In this document: positions 1 to 5,280 of the stretch, one piece after another
Layout: each line of letters opens with the position of its first letter
Position numbering within the stretch: position 1 is the stretch's first letter
Assembly: GCA_003663345.1 (NCBI GenBank)
Contig: QMZU01000005.1
Span: 1-17,116, forward strand
Source of the DNA: Candidatus Aenigmatarchaeota archaeon
GTDB lineage: Archaea > Aenigmatarchaeota > Aenigmatarchaeia > PWEA01 > B50-G16
DNA length: 17,116 nucleotides
Reading direction: 5' to 3'
The notes under the pieces: model-generated
The model's database searches: none
Seen by the model: only the letters and a program-made list of their open reading frames with translations
What the model was told of the DNA's origin: nothing
Made by a program: the position numbers and the translations under genes

Positions 1-85
1 GCATAATTCTCCATAACAATACTTCCCATTTCCAGTCTAACCAATCCCACTGGTCTGACCAATCCAAAACGCTCTCTTTATCCAT
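1..85 (-). CDS. Partial small Trp-rich protein (C-terminus beyond window edge)
   Basis: The gene opens with ATG at 85-83 and is still open at the left edge of the window, giving 28 visible codons. A full GGAGGTGA ribosome-binding site sits 6 nt upstream, and the ATG overlaps the TGA stop of the preceding gene (TGATG), so translation is probably coupled. The visible peptide begins MDKESVLDW and is very unusual: six of 28 residues are Trp, mixed with Asp and Glu. No family is recognised and the function is unknown. The ORF could be very short, since its end is not seen. Confidence 0.6.
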   Translation of the reverse strand, partial: MDKESVLDWSDQWDWLDWKWEVLLWRIM

Positions 86-99
86 CACATCTCACCTCC
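82..99 (-). promoter_or_regulatory. Recurrent stop/SD/start coupling sequence (example site)
   Basis: The minus-strand sequence GGAGGTGAGATGTGATGG combines the SD, the upstream stop (TGA) and the next start (ATG). Near-identical 18-mers occur at 2081-2098, 2294-2311, 2898-2915 and 3866-3883, with looser forms at about 4841-4857 and 5107-5122. At most of them the upstream protein ends Gly-Glu-X or Gly-Gly-Glu-X because of it. Confidence 0.8.
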
Positions 100-249
100 C
101 TTCCTCTCCCACAACACGCTTGCCGTAATCTCTACGAACCTCTCCGCCTTACACGTATCCTCCCAAACCGTCTTGCCGTTGTACCTCACTTCAACCCTGT
201 CCCTGGGTTTCATCCTGAGCCATACCTGAACCAACTCTCCAGCCTCCAC
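85..249 (-). CDS. Small hypothetical protein, 54 aa, GTG start
   Basis: A GTG start at 249 lies exactly 9 nt after GGAGG, and the SD (256-263) contains the stop codon of the upstream gene. The stop TGA overlaps the next ATG. The protein begins MEAGELVQVWLRM and is predicted to be mostly beta strand (VRYNGKTVWED) followed by one amphipathic helix. It ends in GGEM, residues dictated by the downstream gene's ribosome-binding site. One Cys is present and there is no membrane segment. No family is recognised. The call rests on the SD, the overlap and the tight packing. Confidence 0.6.
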   Translation of the reverse strand: MEAGELVQVWLRMKPRDRVEVRYNGKTVWEDTCKAERFVEITASVLWERKGGEM

Positions 250-255
250 CTGCTA

Positions 256-432
256 TCACCTCCTTTCCAGCGTGAAGAACGAGAAGATTATGAGGGCGTA
301 CAACATCCCCGCTTCCCAGGCCTCGGATGGATTCTCCGAGCACAGCTTCTCCATCAGGAGGCGTTTAAGTTCCTCGGCTTCCTCAACCGTCATGCTGCAG
401 CTCCTGAGTTTATTAACCAGCTCCCAGACCAT
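256..432 (-). CDS. Small helical hypothetical protein, 58 aa
   Basis: An ATG at 432 is preceded by AAAGGAGG with 9 nt spacing. The protein begins MVWELVNKL, has two helical segments rich in Glu, Leu and Lys with two Cys, and ends in a hydrophobic stretch (LYALIIFSFF, about residues 44-53). That stretch could be a short membrane anchor or a helix packing against a partner. The last codons AGG AGG TGA are the SD of the next gene. A TTAAATA string (458-464) lies 29 nt before the ATG, the spacing seen at the two clear promoters here, but the SD makes co-transcription with the upstream gene equally likely. No family is recognised. Confidence 0.6.
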   Translation of the reverse strand: MVWELVNKLRSCSMTVEEAEELKRLLMEKLCSENPSEAWEAGMLYALIIFSFFTLERR

Positions 433-455
433 CACTAACCGCCTCCTTTCAAGAG

Positions 456-671
456 CTATTTAACCGCCTCTTTCAACCCTATCCTCTCCTTGGGTCGGTG
501 AAATAATCGCTTTCTCACATAACCTGTCTCATCAACGACGATTGCCCTATCCGACGACACCACCAGATAATATCCATACTGCTTGTAGTCCCATACAGCG
601 GGTTTTACACCCATCCTCTCCAGCTCGTCGAGGAGTCTGTTCAGATTTTCACGTAAGCTACCCTCACCCAT
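456..671 (-). CDS. Small hypothetical protein, 71 aa
   Basis: I chose the ATG at 671 (MGEGSLREN) over the in-frame TTG at 677 because GGAGGGTGA lies 6 nt before the ATG, as at the other genes here, and would be too close to the TTG. The first third is a helix (LRENLNRLLDELERMGVKPA). The rest alternates short hydrophobic strands (YYLVVSSDRAIVVDE) with turns, so a small alpha/beta fold is likely. There is no Cys. No family is recognised. It lies 6 nt downstream of the small membrane protein. Confidence 0.7.
   Translation of the reverse strand: MGEGSLRENLNRLLDELERMGVKPAVWDYKQYGYYLVVSSDRAIVVDETGYVRKRLFHRPKERIGLKEAVK
458..464 (-). promoter_or_regulatory. Weak TATA-like site before the 58-residue gene
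   Basis: TTAAATA on the minus strand is centred 29 nt before the ATG at 432, in one of the few short gaps (433-455). The distance equals that at the two clear promoters. No GAAA-type BRE precedes it and the gene has its own SD, so it may be unused. Confidence 0.25.
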
Positions 672-677
672 CAGCAA

Positions 678-866
678 TCACCCTCCTCCCTCTATGTGTT
701 TGAATGCCCGTTTGAACAGCCAGCCGAGAAGGAGACCGACAGAGATGTACACGGGCAACCATACCCAAAACCCGTAGCGGTGCACTGGGTGTGTGATGGC
801 AAGTGCGTAGGCGCCAGCTATAAACCCGACCGCCAGTTCGTCAAGTATCCGTTCCCATATTTTCAT
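678..866 (-). CDS. Small two-helix membrane protein, 62 aa
   Basis: An ATG at 866 overlaps the stop of the upstream zinc-ribbon gene, with GAGGTGA 6 nt upstream. Two hydrophobic segments are visible: about residues 11-25 (LAVGFIAGAYALAIT) and 33-51 (FWVWLPVYISVGLLLGWLF). They are separated by a short His/Arg-containing loop, and a basic tail (KRAFKHIEGGG) follows. It is probably a small integral membrane protein of the host cell envelope. The charge pattern suggests both ends are cytoplasmic. Size and context would fit a holin-like, superinfection or membrane-modifying viral protein, but no family motif supports any of these. The C-terminal Gly run is encoded by the next gene's SD. Confidence 0.75.
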   Translation of the reverse strand: MKIWERILDELAVGFIAGAYALAITHPVHRYGFWVWLPVYISVGLLLGWLFKRAFKHIEGGG

Positions 867-994
867 CAGCAGTCACCTCTCGTATAGTATCCACAGGATG
901 GGCAGATGTCGTAGCTCCTGTTGTGCACTAGACCGCCTTCCTCCCATGTCCAGATGAGCACCTGCATCTCACAGTCACACTTCGGGCACTTCAT
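866..994 (-). CDS. Mini zinc-ribbon protein, 42 aa
   Basis: This very short gene has an ATG at 994 with AGGAGGTGG upstream. It encodes CPKC (C3, C6) and CPSC (C32, C35), a classic two-knuckle zinc ribbon with about 25 residues between the pairs, plus C8 and a C-terminal Cys. It ends RGDC, as does the Cys-rich protein at 11713-11967, because both genes finish on an almost identical coupling sequence, AGAGGTGACTGCTRATG. It is probably a nucleic-acid or protein-binding miniprotein. The role is unknown. Confidence 0.7.
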   Translation of the reverse strand: MKCPKCDCEMQVLIWTWEEGGLVHNRSYDICPSCGYYTRGDC

Positions 995-997
995 ACT

Positions 998-1186
998 TTA
1001 GCCACCTCCTCCTTCGGCATACTTCTTCAACATGTTTGTCAGTTTTGCCAGTTCCAAGGCCTTTAACGCCATCTCGTACCTGTCCAAGGCCTCCCTGTAA
1101 TGGCCCATATCCGCCAGACGTTTGCCCGACTCAAAAGCCCTCTCCGCCAGCTCCTTAAACGCTTCAACAAGCTTCGCCTCATCCAT
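998..1186 (-). CDS. Small helical TPR-like protein, 62 aa
   Basis: Two adjacent ATGs exist (1189 and 1186). I chose 1186 because it lies exactly 9 nt after the GAGG core and overlaps the upstream stop as TGATG. The protein is all helical. The segment GHYREALDRYEMALKALE has the spacing of a TPR helix pair (Gly-x-Tyr, Ala-Leu, Tyr, Ala-Leu), although only about one repeat is present. It resembles the 57-residue product at 5107-5280 (G-[HK]-Y-x-EA-[LF]-D), which suggests an old duplication. It is likely a small adaptor that binds a protein helix. The C-terminal Gly run comes from the overlapping SD. Confidence 0.7.
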   Translation of the reverse strand: MDEAKLVEAFKELAERAFESGKRLADMGHYREALDRYEMALKALELAKLTNMLKKYAEGGGG

Positions 1187-1422
1187 CATTTCCCACCTCT
1201 CAAGAACATTTTCTGAAGGACTTTCTGCGCCTTCTCTGTGCGGAGGAACTCCAACAACGCTTTAACGACGCACTGCTCCGTTTCCTTATCCCATAGCATA
1301 CAGCCGTCCTCCATACAGGTGGCGTTGATGAACGGGCAGACCTTCCTCCCCCTTAGCGCCTTCTTCTTTTCCTCAGACAGTTCGTTCCACCATTCACTCC
1401 ACAACTGAACACCCATTTTCAC
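1186..1422 (-). CDS. Small four-Cys protein (CPF...C...C...C), 78 aa
   Basis: The GTG at 1422 overlaps the upstream TGA (GTGA) and lies 6 nt after GGAGG. An ATG at 1416 (12 nt) is an alternative. After a Trp-rich N-terminal helix (LWSEWWNEL), four Cys appear at residues 29, 36, 41 and 51 in the arrangement CPF-x5-C-x4-C-x2-W-x6-C, followed by a helix. Compact four-Cys modules like this recur in phage and archaeal hypothetical proteins and probably bind one zinc. The reaction or target is unknown. The gene sits inside the row of small zinc proteins. Confidence 0.7.
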   Translation of the reverse strand: MKMGVQLWSEWWNELSEEKKKALRGRKVCPFINATCMEDGCMLWDKETEQCVVKALLEFLRTEKAQKVLQKMFLRGGK

Positions 1423-1703
1423 ACTTCACCTCCCAGTTCTTGAATGATTTCCGTCATCAACGAGTGGATTCTCTTTCTGGTTTTCCGTATCTCCTCCTCA
1501 ACGTCGGAAAGCATCTTACGGTGACTTTTCAGCTCCTCTTCGCGTTCCCTGTACTCTTCCTCGTCCAACTCACCGAACTCTCCGCTGAGAACCTTCTCAT
1601 CCAGCTCCACTAGGGCTTCGCAGTGACTTAGATTATCGTAGTCTTCCCTGAGGCGGTGTAGCAGTTCATGTAGTTCAATCAACTTATCCACTGCCCCTTT
1701 CAT
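1419..1703 (-). CDS. Coiled-coil protein, 94 aa
   Basis: The start is the ATG at 1703 (MKGAVDKLIELH). It overlaps the upstream stop as TGATG and follows GGAGG by 9 nt, so the in-frame GTG at 1706 is rejected. Almost the whole chain is predicted helix with heptad-like Leu/Ile and very high Glu/Lys/Arg content. Helices run at about residues 4-35 and 46-90, with a break at SGEFGELDEEEY. It looks like an antiparallel coiled-coil hairpin, suited to dimerisation or scaffolding. The end GGEV derives from the next gene's SD. No enzyme motif is visible and the family is unknown. Confidence 0.7.
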   Translation of the reverse strand: MKGAVDKLIELHELLHRLREDYDNLSHCEALVELDEKVLSGEFGELDEEEYREREEELKSHRKMLSDVEEEIRKTRKRIHSLMTEIIQELGGEV

Positions 1704-1921
1704 CACGGCTCGCCTCCAGACCTCAAGGCACGGTTGCCGCTAATCACCCAAGTCCTCCCTCCCGTAGACCACATAACCGTGTAGCTCCATGGCTCAAACT
1801 CCTCTACGGGAACGAGTATCTTGCCTCGACCTCCACACCTTGGACACTTCTGCCACCTCTTTCCGTCCGGCGTGGGAAGTATTCCCCTACCGTTGCATGC
1901 TGGACACTTTTTATACTTCAT
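1703..1921 (-). CDS. DnaJ-type zinc-finger protein, 72 aa
   Basis: Two CxxCxGxG knuckles (CPACNGRG at residues 6-13 and CPRCGGRG at 26-33) match the repeats of the DnaJ central zinc domain. Here they form a single two-repeat unit with no J domain, and a 40-residue tail rich in Trp and beta strand (WSYTVMWSTGGRTWV) follows. By family knowledge such units bind one zinc and unfolded peptides or nucleic acid. The annotated ATG at 1921 overlaps the upstream stop by 11 nt but has no close SD. The SD GAGGTGA lies 9 nt after its GAGG core from a CTG codon at 1933, five codons upstream. Confidence 0.75.
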   Translation of the reverse strand: MKYKKCPACNGRGILPTPDGKRWQKCPRCGGRGKILVPVEEFEPWSYTVMWSTGGRTWVISGNRALRSGGEP

Positions 1922-2084
1922 GCCTGTGGGTATCAGCTCTTCTCACCTCCTCTTTGGCATATATCTTGTAGTCCGCTATGACATGTGCTCCTCTAAGGCT
2001 GTACAGCTCTCGCATTAACTCCACCGTTGCCAGGACAGCGTCAGTAATGCTCTTGACCTCCACCTCAACAACAATCTTCGCCAT
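1911..2084 (-). CDS. Small alpha/beta hypothetical protein, 57 aa
   Basis: An ATG at 2084 follows GGAGG by 9 nt, and the SD holds the stop of the ribbon-helix-helix gene. The stop TAA lies inside the start of the DnaJ-zinc gene (11-nt overlap). The product begins with a strand (MAKIVVEVEVKS), then a helix (ITDAVLATVELMRELYSL) and a strand (HVIADYKIYA), and ends in a charged tail rich in Arg, His and Asp. That order is half of a ferredoxin-like fold, so it may dimerise. No family is recognised. Confidence 0.65.
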   Translation of the reverse strand: MAKIVVEVEVKSITDAVLATVELMRELYSLRGAHVIADYKIYAKEEVRRADTHRHEV

Positions 2085-2090
2085 CAAGTC

Positions 2091-2297
2091 TCACCTCCTG
2101 GCCTCTACGACTTCAGCCTCTTTGAACTCCATGTACGGCAAGTTTAGCTGTTTTCTACAAATCTGCTCTATCACGAAGCTTCTGTCCACCTTGAACTTGG
2201 AGGCTATTTCGTCCACCCTTGCCAACAACTCGTTAGACACAGTTATCAATATCCTCTTCCTACCGCTTATTTCCGCCTCATATCTGGCTCTATCCAT
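2091..2297 (-). CDS. Ribbon-helix-helix (CopG/Arc-like) DNA-binding protein, 68 aa
   Basis: The start is the ATG at 2297, which overlaps the upstream TGA and sits 9 nt from GGAGG. After about 12 residues comes a basic strand (GRKRILITVS), then helix one (NELLARVDEIASKFK) and helix two (DRSFVIEQICRKQL). This is the beta-alpha-alpha layout of ribbon-helix-helix repressors, in which paired strands from a dimer read the major groove. By family knowledge it would act as a dimeric transcription regulator, in archaeal viruses often autoregulatory. No operator repeat was found directly upstream, and since the gene is internal to an operon its target may be elsewhere. Confidence 0.8.
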   Translation of the reverse strand: MDRARYEAEISGRKRILITVSNELLARVDEIASKFKVDRSFVIEQICRKQLNLPYMEFKEAEVVEARR

Positions 2298-2548
2298 CAC
2301 CTCTCACCTCCCGGCCTCTTCGGCCTGTCCCGGGCCAGACCAGCCGTCCCGGCGCCGGTTGAAGACAATAGAGTATCTTGGCGGAGGAGCCGGGCTGTAG
2401 CGTCATGATGGCCGGCTGGCCTCTCGGGGGCCTTCTTAGGAAACAAGTCTGTCCAAGTCACCTTCTTGAACTGTTGCCGCTGTTCCTGAAGTGCCTTCCG
2501 AAGTTCATTTGCCTCCTTAGCGGTTTCCATAAGCTTTTTTACCCACAT
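2297..2548 (-). CDS. Hypothetical protein with coiled-coil start and GC-rich, low-complexity tail, 83 aa
   Basis: An ATG at 2548 overlaps the upstream TGA, with GGAGGTGA 7 nt before it. Residues 1-30 form a charged helix (KKLMETAKEANELRKALQEQ). From about residue 40 the composition changes sharply to Arg, Pro, Gly, Ala and Thr, encoded by a GC-rich stretch full of palindromes (2311-2430). The two halves have different codon bias, so the tail may be an insertion, a disordered region or a structured nucleic-acid element read through by chance. No frameshift can be shown. It ends GGER through the next SD. The function is unknown. Confidence 0.6.
   Translation of the reverse strand: MWVKKLMETAKEANELRKALQEQRQQFKKVTWTDLFPKKAPERPAGHHDATARLLRQDTLLSSTGAGTAGLARDRPKRPGGER
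2311..2430. other. GC-rich palindromic island
   Basis: This 120-bp stretch stands out from its neighbours by high G+C and by clustered palindromes: CCCGGG at 2329-2334, CCGGCGCCGG (perfect 10 bp) at 2349-2358, and several GGCC boxes. It codes for the low-complexity tail of the 83-residue protein. It may be a small insertion, a protein-binding site or a structured RNA part. Confidence 0.5.
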
Positions 2549-2901
2549 CAGCCTATCACCTCCACTTTGATACGAACCTTCTTGCCCTTAAAGGGCCTCA
2601 AGAGCTTGTGCACCTTCCTCGCACCTTCCCAGTGACACGGTCTCAACTCCCCGCATATGAGCTCGCCCTTCTCCAATCTGCTTTTCTGTTCGACGAGTTC
2701 TTCCAACAGGTTTTCAAGGTGGTATTCCCTCAAACTCTCCCACTCTCCCTTGAACTCCTCTGCAATTTCCTTTCTACATTCATCGGCATACTTCATGATG
2801 GTGTCCATGGTGACCGGCTCGTCGAACAACAGTAGGTCTCCACACTCGTATTCACTACACTCGTAGAGCCAGCCCTCAAACACCTTAACCTTCTTCACCA
2901 T
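2548..2901 (-). CDS. Hypothetical protein, 117 aa
   Basis: An ATG at 2901 overlaps the upstream TAA (TAATG) and lies 9 nt after GGAGG. The protein starts with strands (KKVKVFEGWLYECSEYECGD), has a long charged helical middle (about residues 31-80, strongly Glu/Lys) and ends in a basic strand segment (FKGKKVRIKVEVIG). Cys residues appear in pairs at both ends (CSEYEC near residue 15, CGELRPC near 85), so the ends may meet around a metal or disulfide. No known family is recognised. It lies between the winged-helix regulator and the coiled-coil gene. Confidence 0.7.
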   Translation of the reverse strand: MVKKVKVFEGWLYECSEYECGDLLLFDEPVTMDTIMKYADECRKEIAEEFKGEWESLREYHLENLLEELVEQKSRLEKGELICGELRPCHWEGARKVHKLLRPFKGKKVRIKVEVIG

Positions 2902-3221
2902 TACGTCTCACCTCCCGGCCTCTCCCTCCCGCCCATGCGGGTAGGGGGCCTCCTGGGAATGTAGTATTCGTACACGTACATCCACCTCCGAGAGTTCCAA
3001 AACACATGCCCACACTCTGGGCACTTGAACATCTTGCCCACACGCCTCCTAACCTTCCTCCTCTTCACCTCACCGCGCTTCAGCAAGTAGCACAGCACCC
3101 CGCTCAACGTGGTCTTGGGAACATCCTTCATAGCCTCACGGAGCTCCCTGAAAGTCTTGGGACCATCTGCCAGAGCCAATATAACTTTCCGACTCAGGCC
3201 GACGTTTTTTCGCCCCGGCAC
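2901..3221 (-). CDS. Winged-helix regulator with C-terminal zinc knuckle, about 106 aa
   Basis: The segment SRKVILALADGPKTFRELREAMKDVPKTTLSGVLCYLLKRGEVKRR reads as a winged helix (three helices then a basic wing). It is followed by KCPECGHVF, a single CxxC-x-H knuckle, and an Arg/Pro tail ending PGGET over the next SD. It probably binds DNA as a transcription regulator. The GTG at 3221 is preferred because GGTGGGAG lies just upstream. A GTG at 3266 would extend it by 15 residues but has no SD. Either start overlaps the upstream gene in another frame. The second half of a full zinc ribbon is missing, so the metal site may form by dimerisation. Confidence 0.75.
   Translation of the reverse strand: MPGRKNVGLSRKVILALADGPKTFRELREAMKDVPKTTLSGVLCYLLKRGEVKRRKVRRRVGKMFKCPECGHVFWNSRRWMYVYEYYIPRRPPTRMGGRERPGGET
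2928..2941. repeat. Short perfect hairpin in the regulator's tail
   Basis: CCCGC, loop CCAT, GCGGG form a 5-bp GC hairpin in the code for the Arg/Pro tail of the winged-helix protein, about 30 nt before the next gene's start. It is short, but flanked by the same GC-rich composition as the other hairpins. Confidence 0.4.
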
Positions 3222-3694
3222 AGCGTCTCCCACCCCAACAAGAGCCTGTTTATGTAGCCCAGCCACTTTCCCGGCGGAATCGTTATCCTCACCTCGTTTC
3301 CCTCCACCTCCACCTCAAGCCCCTTCTCGTAGATTTTCTCCACGTGTCCCCAGTAAACCATGTTGTAGCCAGAGCCGTCCCACAACACGGGTTGGAAGGG
3401 CTTGTAGAAGAAGCACGTGAGGTCGTACTCCGTCTTAGCCTCCCTGTCGAAGCCGTAGGCGTAGAGCACCGCATGGTACCTCTCCACCAACTTTCGGAAC
3501 GTAAACCTAAGCCACAGGTACAGCCTCTTCCAGGGAGGCAGCAGGTCGTAGAGTTCCCACAGGTCGTCGTGTCTAATCCACTCGTCCTTCGTGTAGAGAT
3601 AGACGCTCTTGACTTCAAACTCGCTCAGCACCTTCTTCAACTTCCTTGCGGCCTCCTCATGGGTGAAGTGTATGGTCACGAACTTATGCTTCAT
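3194..3694 (-). CDS. Hypothetical alpha/beta protein rich in aromatics, 166 aa
   Basis: An ATG at 3694 lies 9 nt after GGAGG, and the SD is inside the preceding gene (11-nt overlap). The N-terminus (KHKFVTIHFTHEEAARKLKKVL) gives a strand-helix unit. An aromatic and basic helical middle follows (WKRLYLWLRFTFRKLVERYH), then a C-terminal strand region (GLEVEVEGNEVRITIPPG). There are only two Cys, no signal peptide and no transmembrane helix. I recognise no family. The gene lies directly between a six-Cys zinc protein and the winged-helix regulator. Confidence 0.75.
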   Translation of the reverse strand: MKHKFVTIHFTHEEAARKLKKVLSEFEVKSVYLYTKDEWIRHDDLWELYDLLPPWKRLYLWLRFTFRKLVERYHAVLYAYGFDREAKTEYDLTCFFYKPFQPVLWDGSGYNMVYWGHVEKIYEKGLEVEVEGNEVRITIPPGKWLGYINRLLLGWETLCRGEKTSA

Positions 3695-3869
3695 CGCAGC
3701 CTACCTCCTTTTTATACTTCTCTATCGCCCACCTCAGCAACCGTCCCAAACACTCATCGCACAAACGAACCCCGCCGAGGTAAAAGTGAGGCTCTGGCAC
3801 CCTGATAGTCCGCTCATCCGTTTCCATGCATAAGTTCTTTCCGCACAGGGAACACCTACATTCGTCCAT
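3684..3869 (-). CDS. Six-Cys zinc protein, 61 aa
   Basis: The start is the ATG at 3869 (MDECRCSLCG). It overlaps the upstream stop as TGATG and carries the shared SD junction in the variant GAAGGTGA, so the in-frame GTG at 3872 is rejected. Cys at residues 4, 6, 9, 14, 37 and 40 form two pairs of knuckles (CxxC at 6-9 and 37-40) around a beta region, then a helix (LLRWAIEKYKKEV). The layout resembles the treble-clef and ribbon miniproteins common in archaeal viruses. One zinc is likely; a second is possible with C4 and C14. The partner is unknown. Confidence 0.7.
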   Translation of the reverse strand: MDECRCSLCGKNLCMETDERTIRVPEPHFYLGGVRLCDECLGRLLRWAIEKYKKEVGCDEA

Positions 3870-4045
3870 CACGTCTCACCTTCCTCTTTTACGTATTTGC
3901 ACAGTATGGCGTCCCACTCCTCCCCAGCCTTGTGCTCGCAGTAGTTGCACGCATATGCGTCTATCACCTCATCCCGCCTTGGGCAGTATACAAAAGTTAG
4001 TGTGATAACGAACTTCTTCAGTCTCCTCACCGCTTTCTCAGTCAT
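3869..4045 (-). CDS. Small Cys/His zinc-binding protein, 58 aa
   Basis: An ATG at 4045 follows GAGGTGA and overlaps the preceding gene by 8 nt. The stop overlaps the next ATG. A basic N-terminal helix (MTEKAVRRLKKF) leads into a strand (VITLTFVYCP). Then C33-x2-C36-x-H38 and C49, with C21, supply ligands for one zinc (CNYCEH is the visible core). The basic N-terminus would suit nucleic-acid or ribosome contact, but that is inference. The end GET is written by the next SD. Confidence 0.7.
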   Translation of the reverse strand: MTEKAVRRLKKFVITLTFVYCPRRDEVIDAYACNYCEHKAGEEWDAILCKYVKEEGET

Positions 4046-4229
4046 CGCATCTCACCTCGACTTCAGACTCGTGCCAGACAGACGTGGCACACTCCTCCCC
4101 AAGCAGGTCGTTCAGCCACTCCTCGGCGAGACGCTTGGCCTCCTCCTCGTCCCTTGCGGGAACCCTGAACTCTAGGATATACCTGACCGTCCACCACCTT
4201 TTCTTCAGCAGTTCATTTAGTTTGCTCAT
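4038..4229 (-). CDS. Small alpha/beta hypothetical protein, 63 aa
   Basis: An ATG at 4229 overlaps the upstream stop (ATGA), with GGAGGCGAG before it. Predicted order: helix (SKLNELLKKR), strand (WWTVRYILEFRVPA), helix (DEEEAKRLAEEWLNDLLGEE), strand (SVWHESEVEVR). The strand then helix block, with Arg-Val-x-Ala-x-Asp-Glu-Glu-Glu-Ala, is common in small proteins that fold as a beta-alpha-beta-beta sheet. No catalytic motif is seen and the function is unknown. Confidence 0.7.
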   Translation of the reverse strand: MSKLNELLKKRWWTVRYILEFRVPARDEEEAKRLAEEWLNDLLGEECATSVWHESEVEVRCDD

Positions 4230-4843
4230 GTCTCCTCGCCTCCCCGGTTTACCCAGAGCGCGTAGCCGGCGGGGTATACCTCCACGTGGCTGTCGAAAGT
4301 CAGCTTACACGTCATCTTCGGAAACTTCACCAGCAACGTGCGGGGAAGTTTCGCGACGGCGACCATGTCCCCTGTCCAGAGGTAGCATCGAGCCCATACC
4401 AGGTCAGTCGGCGGATATTTCATGGTTCCCAGCTCGATTCTGACTTCGTTCGGCAGTTTTTCGAACTCTAGACATCTGCTCCAGAAGCCCCAGACGAGAC
4501 ACGCCGTACCCCTCGATGTGAGGTCTTCGTTCCTCGCTAGCCGTATTCCAATCGTCCCGGGGCGTGGAAACATGCCCTCGAAGGGGTAGTCGAACGTCGC
4601 CTTCATTATCCCCGCCAGAGATTTCGCGGTCTCTTCGATAGCTTTCTCGAATTTCTTTCCTAGGTAGGGCCTCGGCAGGCTTTTCAGAGCCAACTCCAGC
4701 AGTGACTTCTCCTCCGGAAATAGTTCTTCATACGGACAGGTGCGTCGGCCTCCGACCAGGTAGTTCATGTCTTCAACGGGCAGTAGCTCGTCGACGGGAA
4801 CGCCGACCTCCTGTTCAAACTTTTCTTCAGCCTGCTTGACCAT
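4226..4843 (-). CDS. Hypothetical protein, 205 aa
   Basis: I chose the ATG at 4843 (MVKQAEEKF) over a GTG one codon upstream because it matches the 9-nt spacing. Its SD is the weaker GGGGTGA and the upstream gene ends 12 nt away, a rare gap here. The first 80 residues are helical with a Pro/Glu-rich linker. From about residue 85 it becomes beta-rich and aromatic (GTIGIRLARNEDL, ACLVWGFWSRCLEFEK, HVEVYPAGYALWVN). Four Cys are scattered. It is one of the few medium-sized genes in this region, so it may carry a specific enzymatic or binding role, but I recognise no motif. Confidence 0.75.
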   Translation of the reverse strand: MVKQAEEKFEQEVGVPVDELLPVEDMNYLVGGRRTCPYEELFPEEKSLLELALKSLPRPYLGKKFEKAIEETAKSLAGIMKATFDYPFEGMFPRPGTIGIRLARNEDLTSRGTACLVWGFWSRCLEFEKLPNEVRIELGTMKYPPTDLVWARCYLWTGDMVAVAKLPRTLLVKFPKMTCKLTFDSHVEVYPAGYALWVNRGGEET

Positions 4844-4855
4844 CACGTCTCACCC

Positions 4856-5110
4856 CTAGCATATCTCCACCTTGGCCTTTGTGAGAAGCGAGGCCAGCCT
4901 CCTGCTCAGCAGTTCCTCGCTACGCTTTATGCTCAGGTACTTTATCCAGGCTTCAGCGGCGTCCAGGAACTCGGCGGGACTCAGCCTCAGGTCGGCGGTG
5001 AGTTCGGTGAACAGCTCGCCGATTTCTTCGTCCATCTCCTTAAGCTCCTCCAACAGCATCTTCCTCCTTCTCAGCAACTCCTTTAATCTCCGTACCTTCT
5101 CCTCATTCAT
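4856..5110 (-). CDS. Coiled-coil protein, 84 aa
   Basis: An ATG at 5110 overlaps the upstream TGA (ATGA), with GGAGGTGA 6 nt earlier. The first 38 residues are a continuous charged helix (NEEKVRRLKELLRRRKMLLE and onward) with Leu heptads, followed by a short break (TADLRLSPAEF) and a second helical half (LDAAEAWIKYLSIKRSEELL). It ends at TAG just before the next gene's SD. A helical hairpin or dimer is likely. Nothing suggests an enzyme. Confidence 0.7.
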   Translation of the reverse strand: MNEEKVRRLKELLRRRKMLLEELKEMDEEIGELFTELTADLRLSPAEFLDAAEAWIKYLSIKRSEELLSRRLASLLTKAKVEIC

Positions 5111-5280
5111 CGCGTCTCACCTCCTTCCCGTTCCTTCAGCAACTCTATTGTGCATAACAGTTGCAAGACGTCTTCGGTCACGTCGAAGGCTTCCGAGTAT
5201 TTTCCTGCAGACACTAATTGTCTAGCTTCTTCCAGGTATTTCTCCGCCAGGGCTTTCAACTCTCTAACGGCTTCACTCAT
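5107..5280 (-). CDS. Small helical TPR-like protein, 57 aa
   Basis: This short gene starts at ATG 5280, 9 nt after GGAGG, and overlaps the dCTP deaminase stop as TGATG. An adjacent ATG at 5283 is too close to the SD. The product is all helix. GKYSEAFDVTEDVLQLL parallels GHYREALDRYEMALKAL in the protein at 998-1186, both preceded by an Ala/Glu-rich helix. That gives the helix-turn-helix of a single TPR-like or MIT-like unit. The end GGETR is SD-encoded. It is probably a small protein-binding adaptor. Confidence 0.65.
   Translation of the reverse strand: MSEAVRELKALAEKYLEEARQLVSAGKYSEAFDVTEDVLQLLCTIELLKEREGGETR

Noticed and set aside
672..677. TTG start at 677 for the 71-residue gene
   Set aside because: It would fall almost directly on the SD; the ATG at 671 has the usual spacing.
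1905..1921. TATAAAAAG on the minus strand as a promoter
   Set aside because: It is inside the first codons of the DnaJ-zinc gene and no gene starts at the right distance downstream. The similar string near 3710 is also coding, and its distance to the next start is too short.
2297..2548. Frameshift in the 83-residue gene, because the tail looks foreign
   Set aside because: Another frame gives an equally odd peptide, and the existing frame ends exactly on the coupled stop/start, so no error can be shown.
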